Shown one piece after another: positions 6,586-14,868 of a stretch of DNA of 64,000 nucleotides. The notes beneath the pieces were generated by a model that had not been told where the DNA came from, searched no databases, and saw only the letters and a program-made list of their open reading frames with translations. Positions within the stretch are counted from its first letter, which is position 1. Each line of letters starts with the position of its first letter. Origin of the DNA: a virus. The stretch spans positions 1-64,000 of IMG/VR virus record IMGVR_UViG_3300023210_000001; one strand, written 5' to 3'. Made by a program: the position numbers and the translations under genes.

Positions 6586-7042
6586 CGTCGTCAATCTCAA
6601 AACGAACCGAGGGCGAAAGGTATTCCGACGCCGTTTGGCTGTAACTGTAGATGTTCGGGTTTTGCATCGTGAAGATCCAATGGTCGACGAGCGGAATGTC
6701 GAGCAGTTTACCGAGCCAGGACAAGGCACAGGTCGCCGAATGATCCGCCGCTGAAGGTTCCTTGCTGAGACTGTGAGTGTGGGCGAAGACCCAGCCGTAC
6801 CCGAACGCCTCGGGATCCGCCGATAATATCTGGACGATATCGGCGAACGGAACTCGAATCGAATCCTCGTCCGATCCTTCAGTCCAGATCCGGAAAGCGT
6901 GGTCGCCGTGACCGACGACTCCGATGATCGCACATTGCTCTTTGTCGGATTCGTTCTTTTGGAATTCTCGGAGCAGTCTTACGATCGCTTCGTCGGCGTT
7001 CTCCGCTCCGCCGAAGGCTTCGTGGACTCTAGGCGAGACAAT
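6578..7042 (-). CDS. JAMM/RadC-like metalloprotease-fold protein with no standard start codon
   Basis: Continuous open frame of at least 154 codons ending in a TGA that overlaps the next start. It encodes the JAMM signature H88-T-H90...S97-x-x-D100 (HTHSLSKEPSAAD), preceded by FGYGWVF and followed by HWIFT...YSYS, as in prokaryotic JAB/RadC-type domains. The spacing between the second His and the Ser is one residue shorter than usual. No ATG, GTG or TTG precedes the core in this frame. The best guess is the ATT at 7040-7042 (an AAGGAAG lies upstream), or a frameshift from the overlapping VRR-NUC frame. Known of the family: zinc-dependent isopeptidases, or RadC-like proteins of unclear function. 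Confidence 0.7.
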   Translation of the reverse strand: MVSPRVHEAFGGAENADEAIVRLLREFQKNESDKEQCAIIGVVGHGDHAFRIWTEGSDEDSIRVPFADIVQILSADPEAFGYGWVFAHTHSLSKEPSAADHSATCALSWLGKLLDIPLVDHWIFTMQNPNIYSYSQTASEYLSPSVRFEIDDDA

Positions 7043-7299
7043 AGATCGAAAAGGTCTTCCTTGTTCCTCACCGCCTCCGCTACCCCACCAGAGCGTTCGA
7101 TCTGTCCTATCCTGTGATGCTGGATCTTCGATATCTTCCCCTTGCTCGTCTTCAGTTCGATTCCGACAAATCGACCGTGGATCGAAGCCAGGATGTCAGG
7201 CGTTCCCGCTTCGACCGGAGGACAGATCACGATAGCGTAGTGTCCTCGATCTCGTAACTCTCGGACAGCCCACGCTTGCAGTCTGGACTCGGTTCCCAC
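6979..7299 (-). CDS. VRR-NUC domain nuclease
   Basis: 106 residues. Catalytic pattern of VRR-NUC (PD-(D/E)XK superfamily): E4 in the first helix, G-T-P-D35, then E48-x-K50 in FVGIELKTSKGKIS, followed by Q..H..RI..SGG as expected. The start is GTG at 7297-7299, inside the end of the upstream gene. Stand-alone VRR-NUC proteins are common in phages and are thought to be structure-specific endonucleases acting in recombination or replication. Confidence 0.88.
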   Translation of the reverse strand: MGTESRLQAWAVRELRDRGHYAIVICPPVEAGTPDILASIHGRFVGIELKTSKGKISKIQHHRIGQIERSGGVAEAVRNKEDLFDLLSRLESTKPSAERRTPTKRS

Positions 7300-7670
7300 T
7301 CTTCCCCGGCTTCCCCGTTGACCCTGTGTCGTCGAGGCTCAGCGTGTCCGAGTTCGGTCTTCTTGTCAAGTACAGCGGATGCCGGGACGATCTTGTTGAA
7401 ATACACGATCGACTTCGTTCGTAGTGCCCTAGCGATCTCGTGAGCCTCTCGATGTCCGTCCGTGAACGAGAACTTCTGTCCAGGTCGAGCGTCGAGGTAC
7501 GGTGCGTCCGGGTCGATCTCGTCTTCCCCGACTTCGGTCTTCCAGACCAAGATTCGCCAGAGCGACGATCTCGTCGAAGGTTTTTCGAACTCGTTTCGAT
7601 CTCCGTCGAAAAACAATTCGACGATCACGGCGTCACTTTTCGAGTTTGCCGATATTCTGAATCTCCCCAT
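7227..7670 (-). CDS. Unknown protein in the VWA-nuclease operon
   Basis: 147 residues, not recognised. The N-terminal half is beta-rich (GRFRISANSKSDAVIVELFFDG...LWRILVWKTE). The C-terminus is charged and low in structure, overlapping the VRR-NUC start by 73 bp. ATG at 7670, two bases after the VWA gene stop. Co-transcribed with its neighbours. Confidence 0.65.
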   Translation of the reverse strand: MGRFRISANSKSDAVIVELFFDGDRNEFEKPSTRSSLWRILVWKTEVGEDEIDPDAPYLDARPGQKFSFTDGHREAHEIARALRTKSIVYFNKIVPASAVLDKKTELGHAEPRRHRVNGEAGEEWEPSPDCKRGLSESYEIEDTTLS

Positions 7671-7672
7671 GT

Positions 7673-9064
7673 CTAACCTTTCAACCAGTCAAGCCCGGTC
7701 CCACGATCTGCGATGTCTTTCAGAATGAACCGGACGCCTTTTTCGAGTTCTTCGATGTTTTCCATGTTCTCATAAAGTCTCGACTTGTGATCCGATTCCG
7801 GGATCGTCGACATCCCGAACCCGAGTTGACTCTTATCGGGTCCGGCTCCGGCAAGGATCCTCATGATGTATCCGCTGGTACAATAGTTCAAAACGAAAGA
7901 CCGAACGCCTTTCTCGTCGAACTCTTTTTTCTTGGCGACCGTCCGCTCGAACGATCGAGGATTCCGTTCTGTTGCTTCGGCTGCACCGTCGGTCAACCAG
8001 ACGACATCGGCGTTCTTCATTCCTTCTTCTTCGAGGATCTCCGTCGCCGCCGTCAGGGCCACGAGGAACCCGGTTCCGCCTCTCGGTTGGATCTTCAACA
8101 GTCTTTGAAGATCCCCGAGGTCGCACACTCCTCGATCGTTCGAGCGGACGATTCGTTTCCTGTCCACCGAGGAGGTAAACGGTGCGACGACGAATCGGCG
8201 ACCCGACTCTCGGCAAGATTCCATCAACCCGAAAGCCGTCGCAAGGGCCAGATCGCATCGATTGAAATCTTCGATTCGTCTTCGCATTGATCCCGAGGTG
8301 TCCAACATTACCAGAACAGGGCCGAGACCGTCTCCGCCGTCTTCTTCGCCGGAAGTGATCTCCAGCGTTCCGTCGGCGAGATCCTGAGCGATCATCTCCG
8401 GCGTTCTGGTCACGAGGTATCCGGTGTCGGCGAGTCCTATGTCGTCGCCCAGGTCGACCGTCGACGCCGTTGTCGAGGAGTCGATCGAGTCGTCGAGCAG
8501 ATCGCTCTGAATCTTCTCGACTCGTCCGAAGGCTTTGAACAGTTCTACCAATCTCGGATTCTCTCGGATCGTCGCCGCCAGAGCGATTCTTTTCTGAGAC
8601 AATGCGGAGACCTCGCCGACGACCGAATCGTCTTCATCTTTCTTCGTCAGGTCTTCGATCTTCTTCGTAAAATCAGAGATCACGGTCAGGTCGCCGCTGG
8701 CGGATTCGACCGCCGCTGAAATCCGTCCGTCGGTCAACTGTAATTCGAGGATCTCGTACAGCGACAACATTCCCATCGCCGCCGTCGACGGGTTGAGGAC
8801 CGTCATCGCTCGAATGGTTTCGAACGATGGGGTCTCGACGATCTGCAAGATCGCTCTGGTCAACGGATCATTTCCCGGAAGAATCTCCGGACGAACCGTC
8901 GAGTAGAGAAGAACGAACAAATCTTTCGGAGTCTCTTCGATTCCCGGAGGGAAAGGCGAAGCGTTACCGAAACAGCCTACCTTGATTCCGGCTCCGGTCA
9001 GATATTCCTCGACCAGTCCGAACATGATCGTCGAAGCGTTGGTGGTTCTCGTCAGTCTCGACAT
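7673..9064 (-). CDS. von Willebrand factor A domain protein (CoxE/ViaA type)
   Basis: 463 residues. The C-terminal half is a VWA domain with a complete MIDAS: DTSGS at 255-259, then GGTGF and VWLTDGAAE further on. The N-terminal half is helical (residues about 1-240), as in CoxE- and ViaA-like partners of MoxR ATPases. The MoxR gene lies about 470 bp upstream on the same strand. The known pairing works as a metal- and protein-binding adaptor plus an AAA+ remodelling ATPase; the client in this phage is unknown. Start in a TAATG overlap with the 115-residue gene. Confidence 0.88.
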   Translation of the reverse strand: MSRLTRTTNASTIMFGLVEEYLTGAGIKVGCFGNASPFPPGIEETPKDLFVLLYSTVRPEILPGNDPLTRAILQIVETPSFETIRAMTVLNPSTAAMGMLSLYEILELQLTDGRISAAVESASGDLTVISDFTKKIEDLTKKDEDDSVVGEVSALSQKRIALAATIRENPRLVELFKAFGRVEKIQSDLLDDSIDSSTTASTVDLGDDIGLADTGYLVTRTPEMIAQDLADGTLEITSGEEDGGDGLGPVLVMLDTSGSMRRRIEDFNRCDLALATAFGLMESCRESGRRFVVAPFTSSVDRKRIVRSNDRGVCDLGDLQRLLKIQPRGGTGFLVALTAATEILEEEGMKNADVVWLTDGAAEATERNPRSFERTVAKKKEFDEKGVRSFVLNYCTSGYIMRILAGAGPDKSQLGFGMSTIPESDHKSRLYENMENIEELEKGVRFILKDIADRGTGLDWLKG

Positions 9065-9411
9065 TATTCGCCTCCCGTCATGTCGGCGATCAGAAAGGTC
9101 TCCGAGGAGACAGCGATCTTGTCGGCGTCGGTTGCGATGTCCACGGTCAACGAAACCTTGTCGGCGATCAGGAGATCGCCGGGTTGAGGATCGTTGTAGT
9201 AGTAGACATCCTCGGGATCCGCAGCGTTGACGATCTTCACCGCCACGAAACGAGAGTAGTCAAAAGAATCGCAGTGCGGGAGTCGGTAGATCGAGGCAAC
9301 TTCGGTCGGGAAGACGGCGTTGCGGTTTGCGATCAGGATTTCAAGAACGGCGATTTCTTCCGCCGTCTTCTCGATCTTGTTCGTCGGGGTCTCGGAAAGG
9401 CGATTCGACAT
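9064..9411 (-). CDS. Cassette protein at the head of the VWA operon
   Basis: 115 residues, not recognised. The N-terminal helix (NKIEKTAEEIAVLEILIANR) is followed by a beta-rich region (DYSRFVAVKIVNAADPEDVYYYNDPQPGDLLIADKVSLTV). Start at 9411 with the MSN leader-encoded N-terminus shared by other cassette genes. First gene of the operon read from P4 down to about 2.7 kb, coupled to the VWA gene by TAATG. Confidence 0.7.
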   Translation of the reverse strand: MSNRLSETPTNKIEKTAEEIAVLEILIANRNAVFPTEVASIYRLPHCDSFDYSRFVAVKIVNAADPEDVYYYNDPQPGDLLIADKVSLTVDIATDADKIAVSSETFLIADMTGGE

Positions 9412-9440
9412 TGTTCCTTCTTTCGTTTCGTTTTCTCTTC

Positions 9441-9529
9441 GAGGGAAGAACCTTTCCTCCCTCTCATAAAAACAAGTATAGGGCAAATCTGAGAAGAGTC
9501 AACCCTATTTTCGAACTTTCTCCGAAAGT
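9441..9529 (-). promoter_or_regulatory. Promoter cassette P4
   Basis: -35 TTGACT at 9497-9502, -10 TATACT at 9475-9480, palindrome ACTTTC-tcc-GAAAGT at 9515-9529, 5' stem-loop at 9441-9463. Reads the VWA / ParB / PAPS operon. The palindrome lies three bases from the end of the MoxR coding sequence. Confidence 0.92.
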
Positions 9530-9531
9530 AT

Positions 9532-10638
9532 TTATCCCCTCCTCGATTGTCGTCCGAGAACGATCCTGGCGGCACTTTCGGAGATCTCTGCGAGTCTCGC
9601 TCGCTCTTCTCCGTTCAGTCGACAGAAGAACTTCGGTTGGCGGATCGTGCTGCTGAGGTTGAGCAGATTCGTCAACTGGTCGTCGTCGAAATCTGCGAGA
9701 AGTTTCATCCCGGTGATCTCGACCAGTTCGTTGAACTTCATTTTCGCCAACGATCTCGCCTCGTCGCAAACCTTGTCGACGATATTGTGGACATCTTCGA
9801 TCTGAGACGGAGAAGACCAGAAGACGAATCGAGCGACTCGGAGATCCTCGCTCCTGATCTCGTCGTGTCCGACGAGCCAAGCCTGAGCCTGAGCCAGAGA
9901 GAGCCGAAGACCCATCGTCTTCATCCGTTTCCGTTGGTCGATCGAGATGTCGAGTTCGTCCATTTCACGGAAGAGCCGAAGAGCGGTCTCTTTCGCTTCC
10001 TCGGAGATCGGCACAGCGGCGATCTCTCGCCTTGCGGACACGATGTCCGACCGGGTGATCGTCTCGACGATCGGGTCCGGCTGAGTCGACCAGAGAGCCG
10101 TCGCCTTGCCGCTCTCCGTCACGATGTCTTTGACCAGTATTCGCATCTGGAGTCGGGAGTAAAACGCCGCATCGGCTTTGTCCGACGGGAGTTCGTTGCT
10201 CGCCGTCAACATCGACAACAGCGGAAGATCTCGGACGACTCCGTTCTCGGAGAACTGACGATCCGCCAACGGTTCGAGGAGAGCGGCTCTCGCTCCCTTC
10301 GTACCCTTGAACACTTCATCGACGAAGGCGATGTCGGCGTCCAGGAAAGTGTTCGGAGCCTCGTGGATCCTGATTCCCGATTCGAGGAATCGCTTCGGGT
10401 TGATATCCCCGAGCAGATCCTTGTCGGTCGAGTATTGGTTGAGTTGACGGCTGAATTTCTCCATGTCGAGGTGCGACATGAAGTCTTTTATCACGGCTGA
10501 CTTCGCACAACCGGGTTTCCCGATTGCGAGTAGGTCGGCTCCGGTGAGGATGCTGAGGACAATCGCATCGACCAGTTCGTCCCGCTCGACCCATCGAGCC
10601 TTGACGCTTTCGGCGATCGCTTCCAGTTTCGCTTTCAT
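9532..10638 (-). CDS. MoxR/RavA-type AAA+ ATPase
   Basis: 368 residues. Walker A GKPGCAKS at 40-47, Walker B IAFVDE at 103-108, sensor-1 TASNELP at 145-151 and a predicted arginine finger in AFYSRLQ (R162), all in MoxR spacing. The lid and C-terminal helical region follow. Read from P5 through the 89-residue gene, with a 3' hairpin between them and its own ribosome-binding site (AAAGGAACGAAGC). Together with the VWA protein downstream it forms a MoxR-VWA pair, a chaperone-like machine in other systems (RavA-ViaA, CoxD-CoxE). Confidence 0.92.
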   Translation of the reverse strand: MKAKLEAIAESVKARWVERDELVDAIVLSILTGADLLAIGKPGCAKSAVIKDFMSHLDMEKFSRQLNQYSTDKDLLGDINPKRFLESGIRIHEAPNTFLDADIAFVDEVFKGTKGARAALLEPLADRQFSENGVVRDLPLLSMLTASNELPSDKADAAFYSRLQMRILVKDIVTESGKATALWSTQPDPIVETITRSDIVSARREIAAVPISEEAKETALRLFREMDELDISIDQRKRMKTMGLRLSLAQAQAWLVGHDEIRSEDLRVARFVFWSSPSQIEDVHNIVDKVCDEARSLAKMKFNELVEITGMKLLADFDDDQLTNLLNLSSTIRQPKFFCRLNGEERARLAEISESAARIVLGRQSRRG

Positions 10639-10666
10639 GCTTCGTTCCTTTCGTTCCTTGTTGTTG

Positions 10667-10689
10667 CCGGGGAGGACGGTCCTCCCCGG
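10667..10689. terminator. Intercistronic hairpin before MoxR
   Basis: Near-perfect palindrome CCGGGGAGGAC / GTCCTCCCCGG, followed on the plus side by 'cttgggttttttag'. Sits between the 89-residue gene and MoxR. Confidence 0.55.
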
Positions 10690-10699
10690 CTTGGGTTTT

Positions 10700-10969
10700 T
10701 TAGTTCTGGACGAAGATTGATTCTTCACCCAGACGAAAGAGTTTCACTTCGACGATCATGTCGAGGTGCAAGAACGGTCCTTCGGCGTTTTCGATCAACC
10801 AGTAATCTTGTCCGATTTTGGCGTACTCGGTGACGACTCCGGCGACCAACACGGTTCCGATTGTCGCTTTCGGATTGTCCCTCAACTGCTCTTCGGTCAT
10901 GGCGACATACGGATAAACATTTTGATCCGGCGTTCCCGGTACACGGTAATCGGAATATTTGTTCGACAT
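10700..10969 (-). CDS. Small beta-rich cassette protein
   Basis: 89 residues (MSNKYSDYRV...), not recognised. Contains ATIGTVLVAGVVTEYAKIGQDYWLIENAEGPFLHLDMIVEVKLF, a probable small beta-barrel. Start at 10969 after the P5 leader. First gene of a two-gene unit with MoxR. Confidence 0.72.
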   Translation of the reverse strand: MSNKYSDYRVPGTPDQNVYPYVAMTEEQLRDNPKATIGTVLVAGVVTEYAKIGQDYWLIENAEGPFLHLDMIVEVKLFRLGEESIFVQN

Positions 10970-10997
10970 CGTTCTCTCTTTCGTTCCGTTTCTCTTC

Positions 10998-11086
10998 GAG
11001 GGAAGAACCTTTCCTCCCTCACATAAAAACAAGTATAGGACAAATCTGAGAAGGGTCAACCCTGTTTCTGGTATTTCTCGAAAGTT
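10998..11086 (-). promoter_or_regulatory. Promoter cassette P5
   Basis: -35 TTGACC at 11054-11059, -10 TATACT at 11032-11037, palindrome TTTCTCGAAA at 11074-11083, 5' stem-loop at 10998-11020. Reads the 89-residue gene and MoxR. Confidence 0.92.
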
Positions 11087-11087
11087 A

Positions 11088-11222
11088 TTTTCGACCTGTT
11101 TCTTCAGATCCCCGGAGGTGCGATGCAATTTTCTGAAATGAGAATTCGACCGGAAAGCGTTGTTCCTGTTGAACTTAGGCGACAATGGTCATTTCAGAAA
11201 ATTGCATCGCACCGTCGGGGAT
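11088..11222. repeat. Long inverted-repeat element E2
   Basis: Perfect 25-bp arms at 11119-11143 and 11189-11213. Same centre motif (GACCGGAAAGCGTTG...CCTGTTGAACTTAG) and same position upstream of a promoter as E1. Confidence 0.92.
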
Positions 11223-11235
11223 CCGGCGAAACGGT

Positions 11236-11264
11236 CCGGGGAGAGGATCGACTCCCCTCCCCGG
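11236..11264. terminator. 3' hairpin after the 353-residue gene
   Basis: CCGGGGAG / CTCCCCGG stem 14 bp past the stop at 11279; plus-side tail 'ctgtcg', so no clear U-tract on either strand. Confidence 0.45.
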
Positions 11265-11278
11265 CTGTCGAAATCGTG

Positions 11279-12340
11279 TCATTCTCCGGCGTTCGACGCT
11301 TCCCGGTCGAGTTTCGCCAGGAACTCTTGTACGGCCTCCGAGGACGACGGGTTCGATGTCGACGACTCCTCGGTCGACTCCTCCGCCGCTTCTGTCTCCG
11401 TCTCTTCTTGGGCTTCTGAGGAGACTTCCTCCAGACTCTCGGAGACGACCTGTTCGACAAAGTTGTCGAGACGATCGAGGTCGTCCTTGATCGCCTGAAC
11501 CGCCGGACCGAGCAGAGCCTCGTACGATAAGGCGAATTTCCGCAGTTCCTTCACCTCGTCGAGTCTTTTCAGACTCGCTCCTTTTTGCTTCTTCGTCGGG
11601 GAATCGAAGAACTTTTTGATCTCCTTTTGTAGCGATTCGATCTCGGCGAGCATCGAGTCGTTGAAAGCCGCCGAGACATTCGCCGTCGCTGCGTCTCCTC
11701 CGAGAATCGGCAGAAGCATCAAGTGTCCCTGCGTCAGTCTTGAGATCACGACAGACAAACCGTCCGCCTCGGACTGAGCGATCGGATCGCTCGGTACAAA
11801 GTAGGATCCACCGCCTCGGCGTGTCGAGAATCCGCTCCTCGACTTGCTCCATCTCGTGAGCATTCTTCGGAGATCCGCCGCTCCGAGCATCTGCGTCATT
11901 CCCGTGGATATCTCTTTTTTCAGTTCGGCTTCATTCGATCGTACCTCCCCGTCGATCAGAGCCACCCATCCTTCGTTGTCCAAACTGAACGATCTCGCCG
12001 TCCCGTCCGGATCGACGCTGACGAGTCCGTAACAAACGGAGCCGGGTTGGTCGATCTTGATCTTCCTGAACTCCCGGATCGCCCCTCCAGGACGACGACG
12101 ACGAGCGTTGAAGTTCTGGATCGTTCGAGTGAACGATTTACGGATTGTCACAGGTTTCGGCAACAGTTCGTCGATCGTTGCGAGACTGATTCCTTCGCTC
12201 TTCATAGCGTCGAAGAGCAAGTCGGATGATATCTCCGATCGTTGCGGGATCATCCACTGCACGAGCGTTCCGATCACTTTCACTCCAGCCGCTTCCGCAT
12301 CGGCGATCGACTCTTTCACCGAAGATAGATTCGTGGTCAT
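11279..12340 (-). CDS. Unknown 353-residue protein, likely partner of the MoxR-VWA genes
   Basis: 353 residues. It resembles DUF6744-type phage proteins by overall pattern, from memory and with low confidence. The N-terminal region is helical (VKVIGTLVQWMIPQRSEISSDLLFDAM), there is an Arg-rich RRRRPGG segment, then beta strands (VCYGLVSVDPDGTARSFSLDNEGWVALIDG), long helices, and a C-terminal low-complexity Glu/Ser tail (about 300-340). Start at 12340 after GAAACGGAAACGGAAATAAC. Second gene from P6. Closeness to MoxR and VWA suggests a shared function but does not prove it. Confidence 0.65.
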   Translation of the reverse strand: MTTNLSSVKESIADAEAAGVKVIGTLVQWMIPQRSEISSDLLFDAMKSEGISLATIDELLPKPVTIRKSFTRTIQNFNARRRRPGGAIREFRKIKIDQPGSVCYGLVSVDPDGTARSFSLDNEGWVALIDGEVRSNEAELKKEISTGMTQMLGAADLRRMLTRWSKSRSGFSTRRGGGSYFVPSDPIAQSEADGLSVVISRLTQGHLMLLPILGGDAATANVSAAFNDSMLAEIESLQKEIKKFFDSPTKKQKGASLKRLDEVKELRKFALSYEALLGPAVQAIKDDLDRLDNFVEQVVSESLEEVSSEAQEETETEAAEESTEESSTSNPSSSEAVQEFLAKLDREASNAGE

Positions 12341-12363
12341 GTTATTTCCGTTTCCGTTTGAAA

Positions 12364-12386
12364 CCGGGAGGGATCGACCCTCCCGG
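12364..12386. terminator. Intercistronic hairpin
   Basis: CCGGGAGGG / CCCTCCCGG perfect stem with 'tttgggtttttg' on the plus side, between the 85- and 353-residue genes. Confidence 0.55.
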
Positions 12387-12404
12387 TTTGGGTTTTTGAT
12401 TTGA

Positions 12405-12662
12405 TTAGACTGCGATCGCAATCGCTAGGCCATCGGTGGTGCTGAGACTTGCGTACTCAGCAGAAGTATCGTTCATGCTGGGGAAGTTCACTTGGACCTT
12501 CACACCTTGGATCATCTTCTCTACGACGATCAGGAAGCGATACGCTGGGCGATTCATTTCTCCGAAGGTCTTTCGGATTTCCTGCAAACTTTCGATCGTT
12601 CCGTCTTCCAACTTCATTCCCTTGGTTCCCGTTCCGAGCGTTGGTTGGTTGTTGTTTTCCAT
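12405..12662 (-). CDS. Small cassette protein, paralogue of the gene at 20819
   Basis: 85 residues. From residue about 22 on it closely matches the 86-residue protein at 20819-21079: LQEIRKTFGEMNRPAYRFL, then VQVNFPSM and the -DTSAEYASL- stretch. The N-termini differ. Start at 12662. Function unknown. The pair is a recent duplication between cassettes 8 kb apart. Confidence 0.78.
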   Translation of the reverse strand: MENNNQPTLGTGTKGMKLEDGTIESLQEIRKTFGEMNRPAYRFLIVVEKMIQGVKVQVNFPSMNDTSAEYASLSTTDGLAIAIAV

Positions 12663-12694
12663 TTTCGTTCCTTCTTTCGTTTCGTTTTCTCTTC

Positions 12695-12780
12695 GAGGGA
12701 AGAACCTTTCCTCCCTCTCATAAAAACAAGTATAGGACAAATCTGAGACGGAACAACCCTATTTCAAGATTAGTTTGAAA
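12695..12780 (-). promoter_or_regulatory. Promoter cassette P6 (variant)
   Basis: -10 TATACT at 12729-12734 and a weaker -35 TTGTTC at 12751-12756. The upstream palindrome is degenerate (TTTCAA...TTGAAA). 5' stem-loop intact at 12695-12717. Confidence 0.82.
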
Positions 12781-12784
12781 ATAG

Positions 12785-13321
12785 TTATACTGCTCGATCC
12801 TGATACGCATTCGCCATATTGAGCGGTTCTAGCACTTCCTCGAAAAACTCGAAGTAGGGTTTCTTCTTCCCCATCGTCGCTCGATCGTAATATCCCGACG
12901 GCGACATCGCCGTGTCTGCGATGTGTTTCGACAAGGAATCGAGACTCACGATGTAATCGACACGCTCGTCGATATCGTGAATGAACAAAAGCACCGGATA
13001 CCATTTCTGCCAGTGTTCGTACAACGGAATCTTTTTCGCATGAAGCCGGAACCCGTTTCCGTTGTGTCTTGCGAATCCTTTCGCTTCGAGCCAATTCCAC
13101 CTTCCGCTCGGTGGATAGATGATGAAATCAGGAGCCGCTCGAAGAGTCGACGAGATCTTCCAGACCGGGAAGATCGACGACGACGGATCGCCGAGTTCGT
13201 TGAAACCGAACTGCCCGAAACCGATTCCCTTTCGTTCGCAATATTCTCTGGCTCTTCGTTCGGCGATGTTTCCGCCCGCTCGATTGCCTTTTGCTTGTCG
13301 CTCGGCGTGGTTATCAATCAA
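12785..13321 (-). CDS. PD-(D/E)XK-like nuclease, Holliday-junction resolvase type
   Basis: 178 residues. Early basic helix with Glu (ERRAREYCERKGIGF), then APDFIIYPPSGRWNWLEAKG, the D...E-x-K arrangement of PD-(D/E)XK nucleases, and later KKIPLYEHWQKW, which fits the helix after the catalytic strand. Start is TTG at 13319-13321, overlapping the MCM-like gene stop. Last gene of the replication operon. RecU-like or Hjc-like activity is inferred from fold motifs and context. Confidence 0.65.
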   Translation of the reverse strand: MIDNHAERQAKGNRAGGNIAERRAREYCERKGIGFGQFGFNELGDPSSSIFPVWKISSTLRAAPDFIIYPPSGRWNWLEAKGFARHNGNGFRLHAKKIPLYEHWQKWYPVLLFIHDIDERVDYIVSLDSLSKHIADTAMSPSGYYDRATMGKKKPYFEFFEEVLEPLNMANAYQDRAV

Positions 13322-14648
13322 AGATGTTTCCTGTCGGTACGAGTTTCTTTGCCTTGGGTTCCGCCTGAATGTCCGAGTTCGACTTCTCCGTTTTGAGTTT
13401 CTCGATGAACGATTCCGTCATCCGAAATCCTCGACCGTTGTTTCTGATCGCTCTACCGAGCAAGAGTTTCGAAAACGCCACCGACCCGGCGTCGGGATCC
13501 TGGAAGATATCTTTCAACACGCCTTTCGTGATGATCGACATATTCATCAACGCCAGCATCCCTTTTTTCCCGAGAGCCTCGCAAACCTCCGTTACTTCTT
13601 CTCCGAGATTTCCGCCCTTGCGTTGCTCGCTGTATTGGAGATAGCCGACCGCCTCGCTTTCGTAGAGGTCGTACAACCAACGGCAAACGACCTGGACATG
13701 AGCGGGTCGAACGATGATGGTCTCGCCCTTTTCGTCGGTGCTGTACAACCGAGCGGCCAAAGCGATAGCCATCCTTGCGATCTTGATTCGCATCTCGGTC
13801 TCGACGACCAGCGGGATCGACTCGTTGAAATCTTCCGAGAAGACCTGAGAATACGAAAGAATCGCATCTTCCGTCTCTCTTGAGATCACGACCTGTTCCG
13901 GTTTCCGAGACCACGCCCACATGACGAGATCTCGACAAAGCCCTTTCGTGTAGCGGTGCGGGACTTTCGTCTTCTTGTCGCTTCGAACATACAAAGAAGC
14001 GATGTCGATCGACTTTCTTCCGACGATCAAAGCGGCGTCGAATCTGGCGATGTCCTCCGGTTTCCCGATCACCTCCGGAATCGTTTCGCATCCGAAGGAA
14101 TATTCGCCGACTTTTCTGCCGGATCGTGGATTTGCGATCCAGATCAATCGGATCCGACAAAGAATCCGACCCGTGACGATCTTGATGATGTCGAAATGTC
14201 CGCTCGAACGGACTCCAGACATCTTCCCGACGATCTCCTCGTGCAGTTCGTTCGCCTCGTCGATCGTGACGAGTTGTCTGTGAGACAACGGAAGTCGTCC
14301 GCACTTCACGAAGCGGTTCCCGTTGCTGCTCTCGTCGACGCCTCCCAGGAGTCCAGCCAGGGTACAAGATTCGCCTTGTATGAAGTCGCCCCTCTGGTAG
14401 TGCTTCATCAAGGCTTTGATTGTCGCCGATTTCCCCGTTCTCGTGTCGCCGACGATCAATACTTCCAACATCCCTTTTTCGACGAGTCGATCCTGGAAGA
14501 TGAATGAATCCGCCGAATGATAACAAAGATCGATGGCGTAAATCAGTTCCCGAGGAACTTTGATTCCGACGACATTGGCTTCAAAATCGTCGTGTATTTC
14601 TTTGATCTTCGATTCGATCAAGGAAACTTCCGAGGTCAGGTCGTCCAT
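13314..14648 (-). CDS. MCM-like AAA+ helicase
   Basis: 444 residues. Walker A GDTRTGKS at 67-74, Walker B LVTIDEANE near 126-134, sensor-1 IWIANP at 169-174 and the arginine-finger-type EDIARFDAALIV near 198-209, the order and spacing of MCM-family AAA+ cores. It lacks the MCM N-terminal zinc and OB domains, as phage versions often do. It sits downstream of the primase with two small genes between. Likely the replicative helicase. Confidence 0.8.
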   Translation of the reverse strand: MDDLTSEVSLIESKIKEIHDDFEANVVGIKVPRELIYAIDLCYHSADSFIFQDRLVEKGMLEVLIVGDTRTGKSATIKALMKHYQRGDFIQGESCTLAGLLGGVDESSNGNRFVKCGRLPLSHRQLVTIDEANELHEEIVGKMSGVRSSGHFDIIKIVTGRILCRIRLIWIANPRSGRKVGEYSFGCETIPEVIGKPEDIARFDAALIVGRKSIDIASLYVRSDKKTKVPHRYTKGLCRDLVMWAWSRKPEQVVISRETEDAILSYSQVFSEDFNESIPLVVETEMRIKIARMAIALAARLYSTDEKGETIIVRPAHVQVVCRWLYDLYESEAVGYLQYSEQRKGGNLGEEVTEVCEALGKKGMLALMNMSIITKGVLKDIFQDPDAGSVAFSKLLLGRAIRNNGRGFRMTESFIEKLKTEKSNSDIQAEPKAKKLVPTGNIFD

Positions 14649-14868
14649 ATTTTTTCCCCCACTCTCGTTCGATGCTTTCTCGTATTTTTTCGTCCGGTAT
14701 TTGCTCGACGGCGATGACGATCAATCGAAGCATCTCCTGAAACGCATTCCAGGTCAGTTCGACTTCGACTTCGCTTCCGTCTCGATTTTCCAAACACATC
14801 ATGATCCCTTTTTCCCAGAGCATCAGGCTTGGCGATTTTTTCTGACTTTCTGTCGGATCTGGACGCAT
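14581..14868 (-). CDS. Small protein between primase and helicase genes
   Basis: 95 residues from the ATG at 14868 (MRPDPTESQKK...). Mostly helical with an acidic centre (CLENRDGSEVEVELTWNAFQEMLRLIVIAVEQIPDEKIRESIEREW). The 3' end overlaps the helicase start by 68 bp. Not recognised; position suggests a replication accessory factor. Confidence 0.55.
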   Translation of the reverse strand: MRPDPTESQKKSPSLMLWEKGIMMCLENRDGSEVEVELTWNAFQEMLRLIVIAVEQIPDEKIRESIEREWGKKYGRPDLGSFLDRIEDQRNTRRF

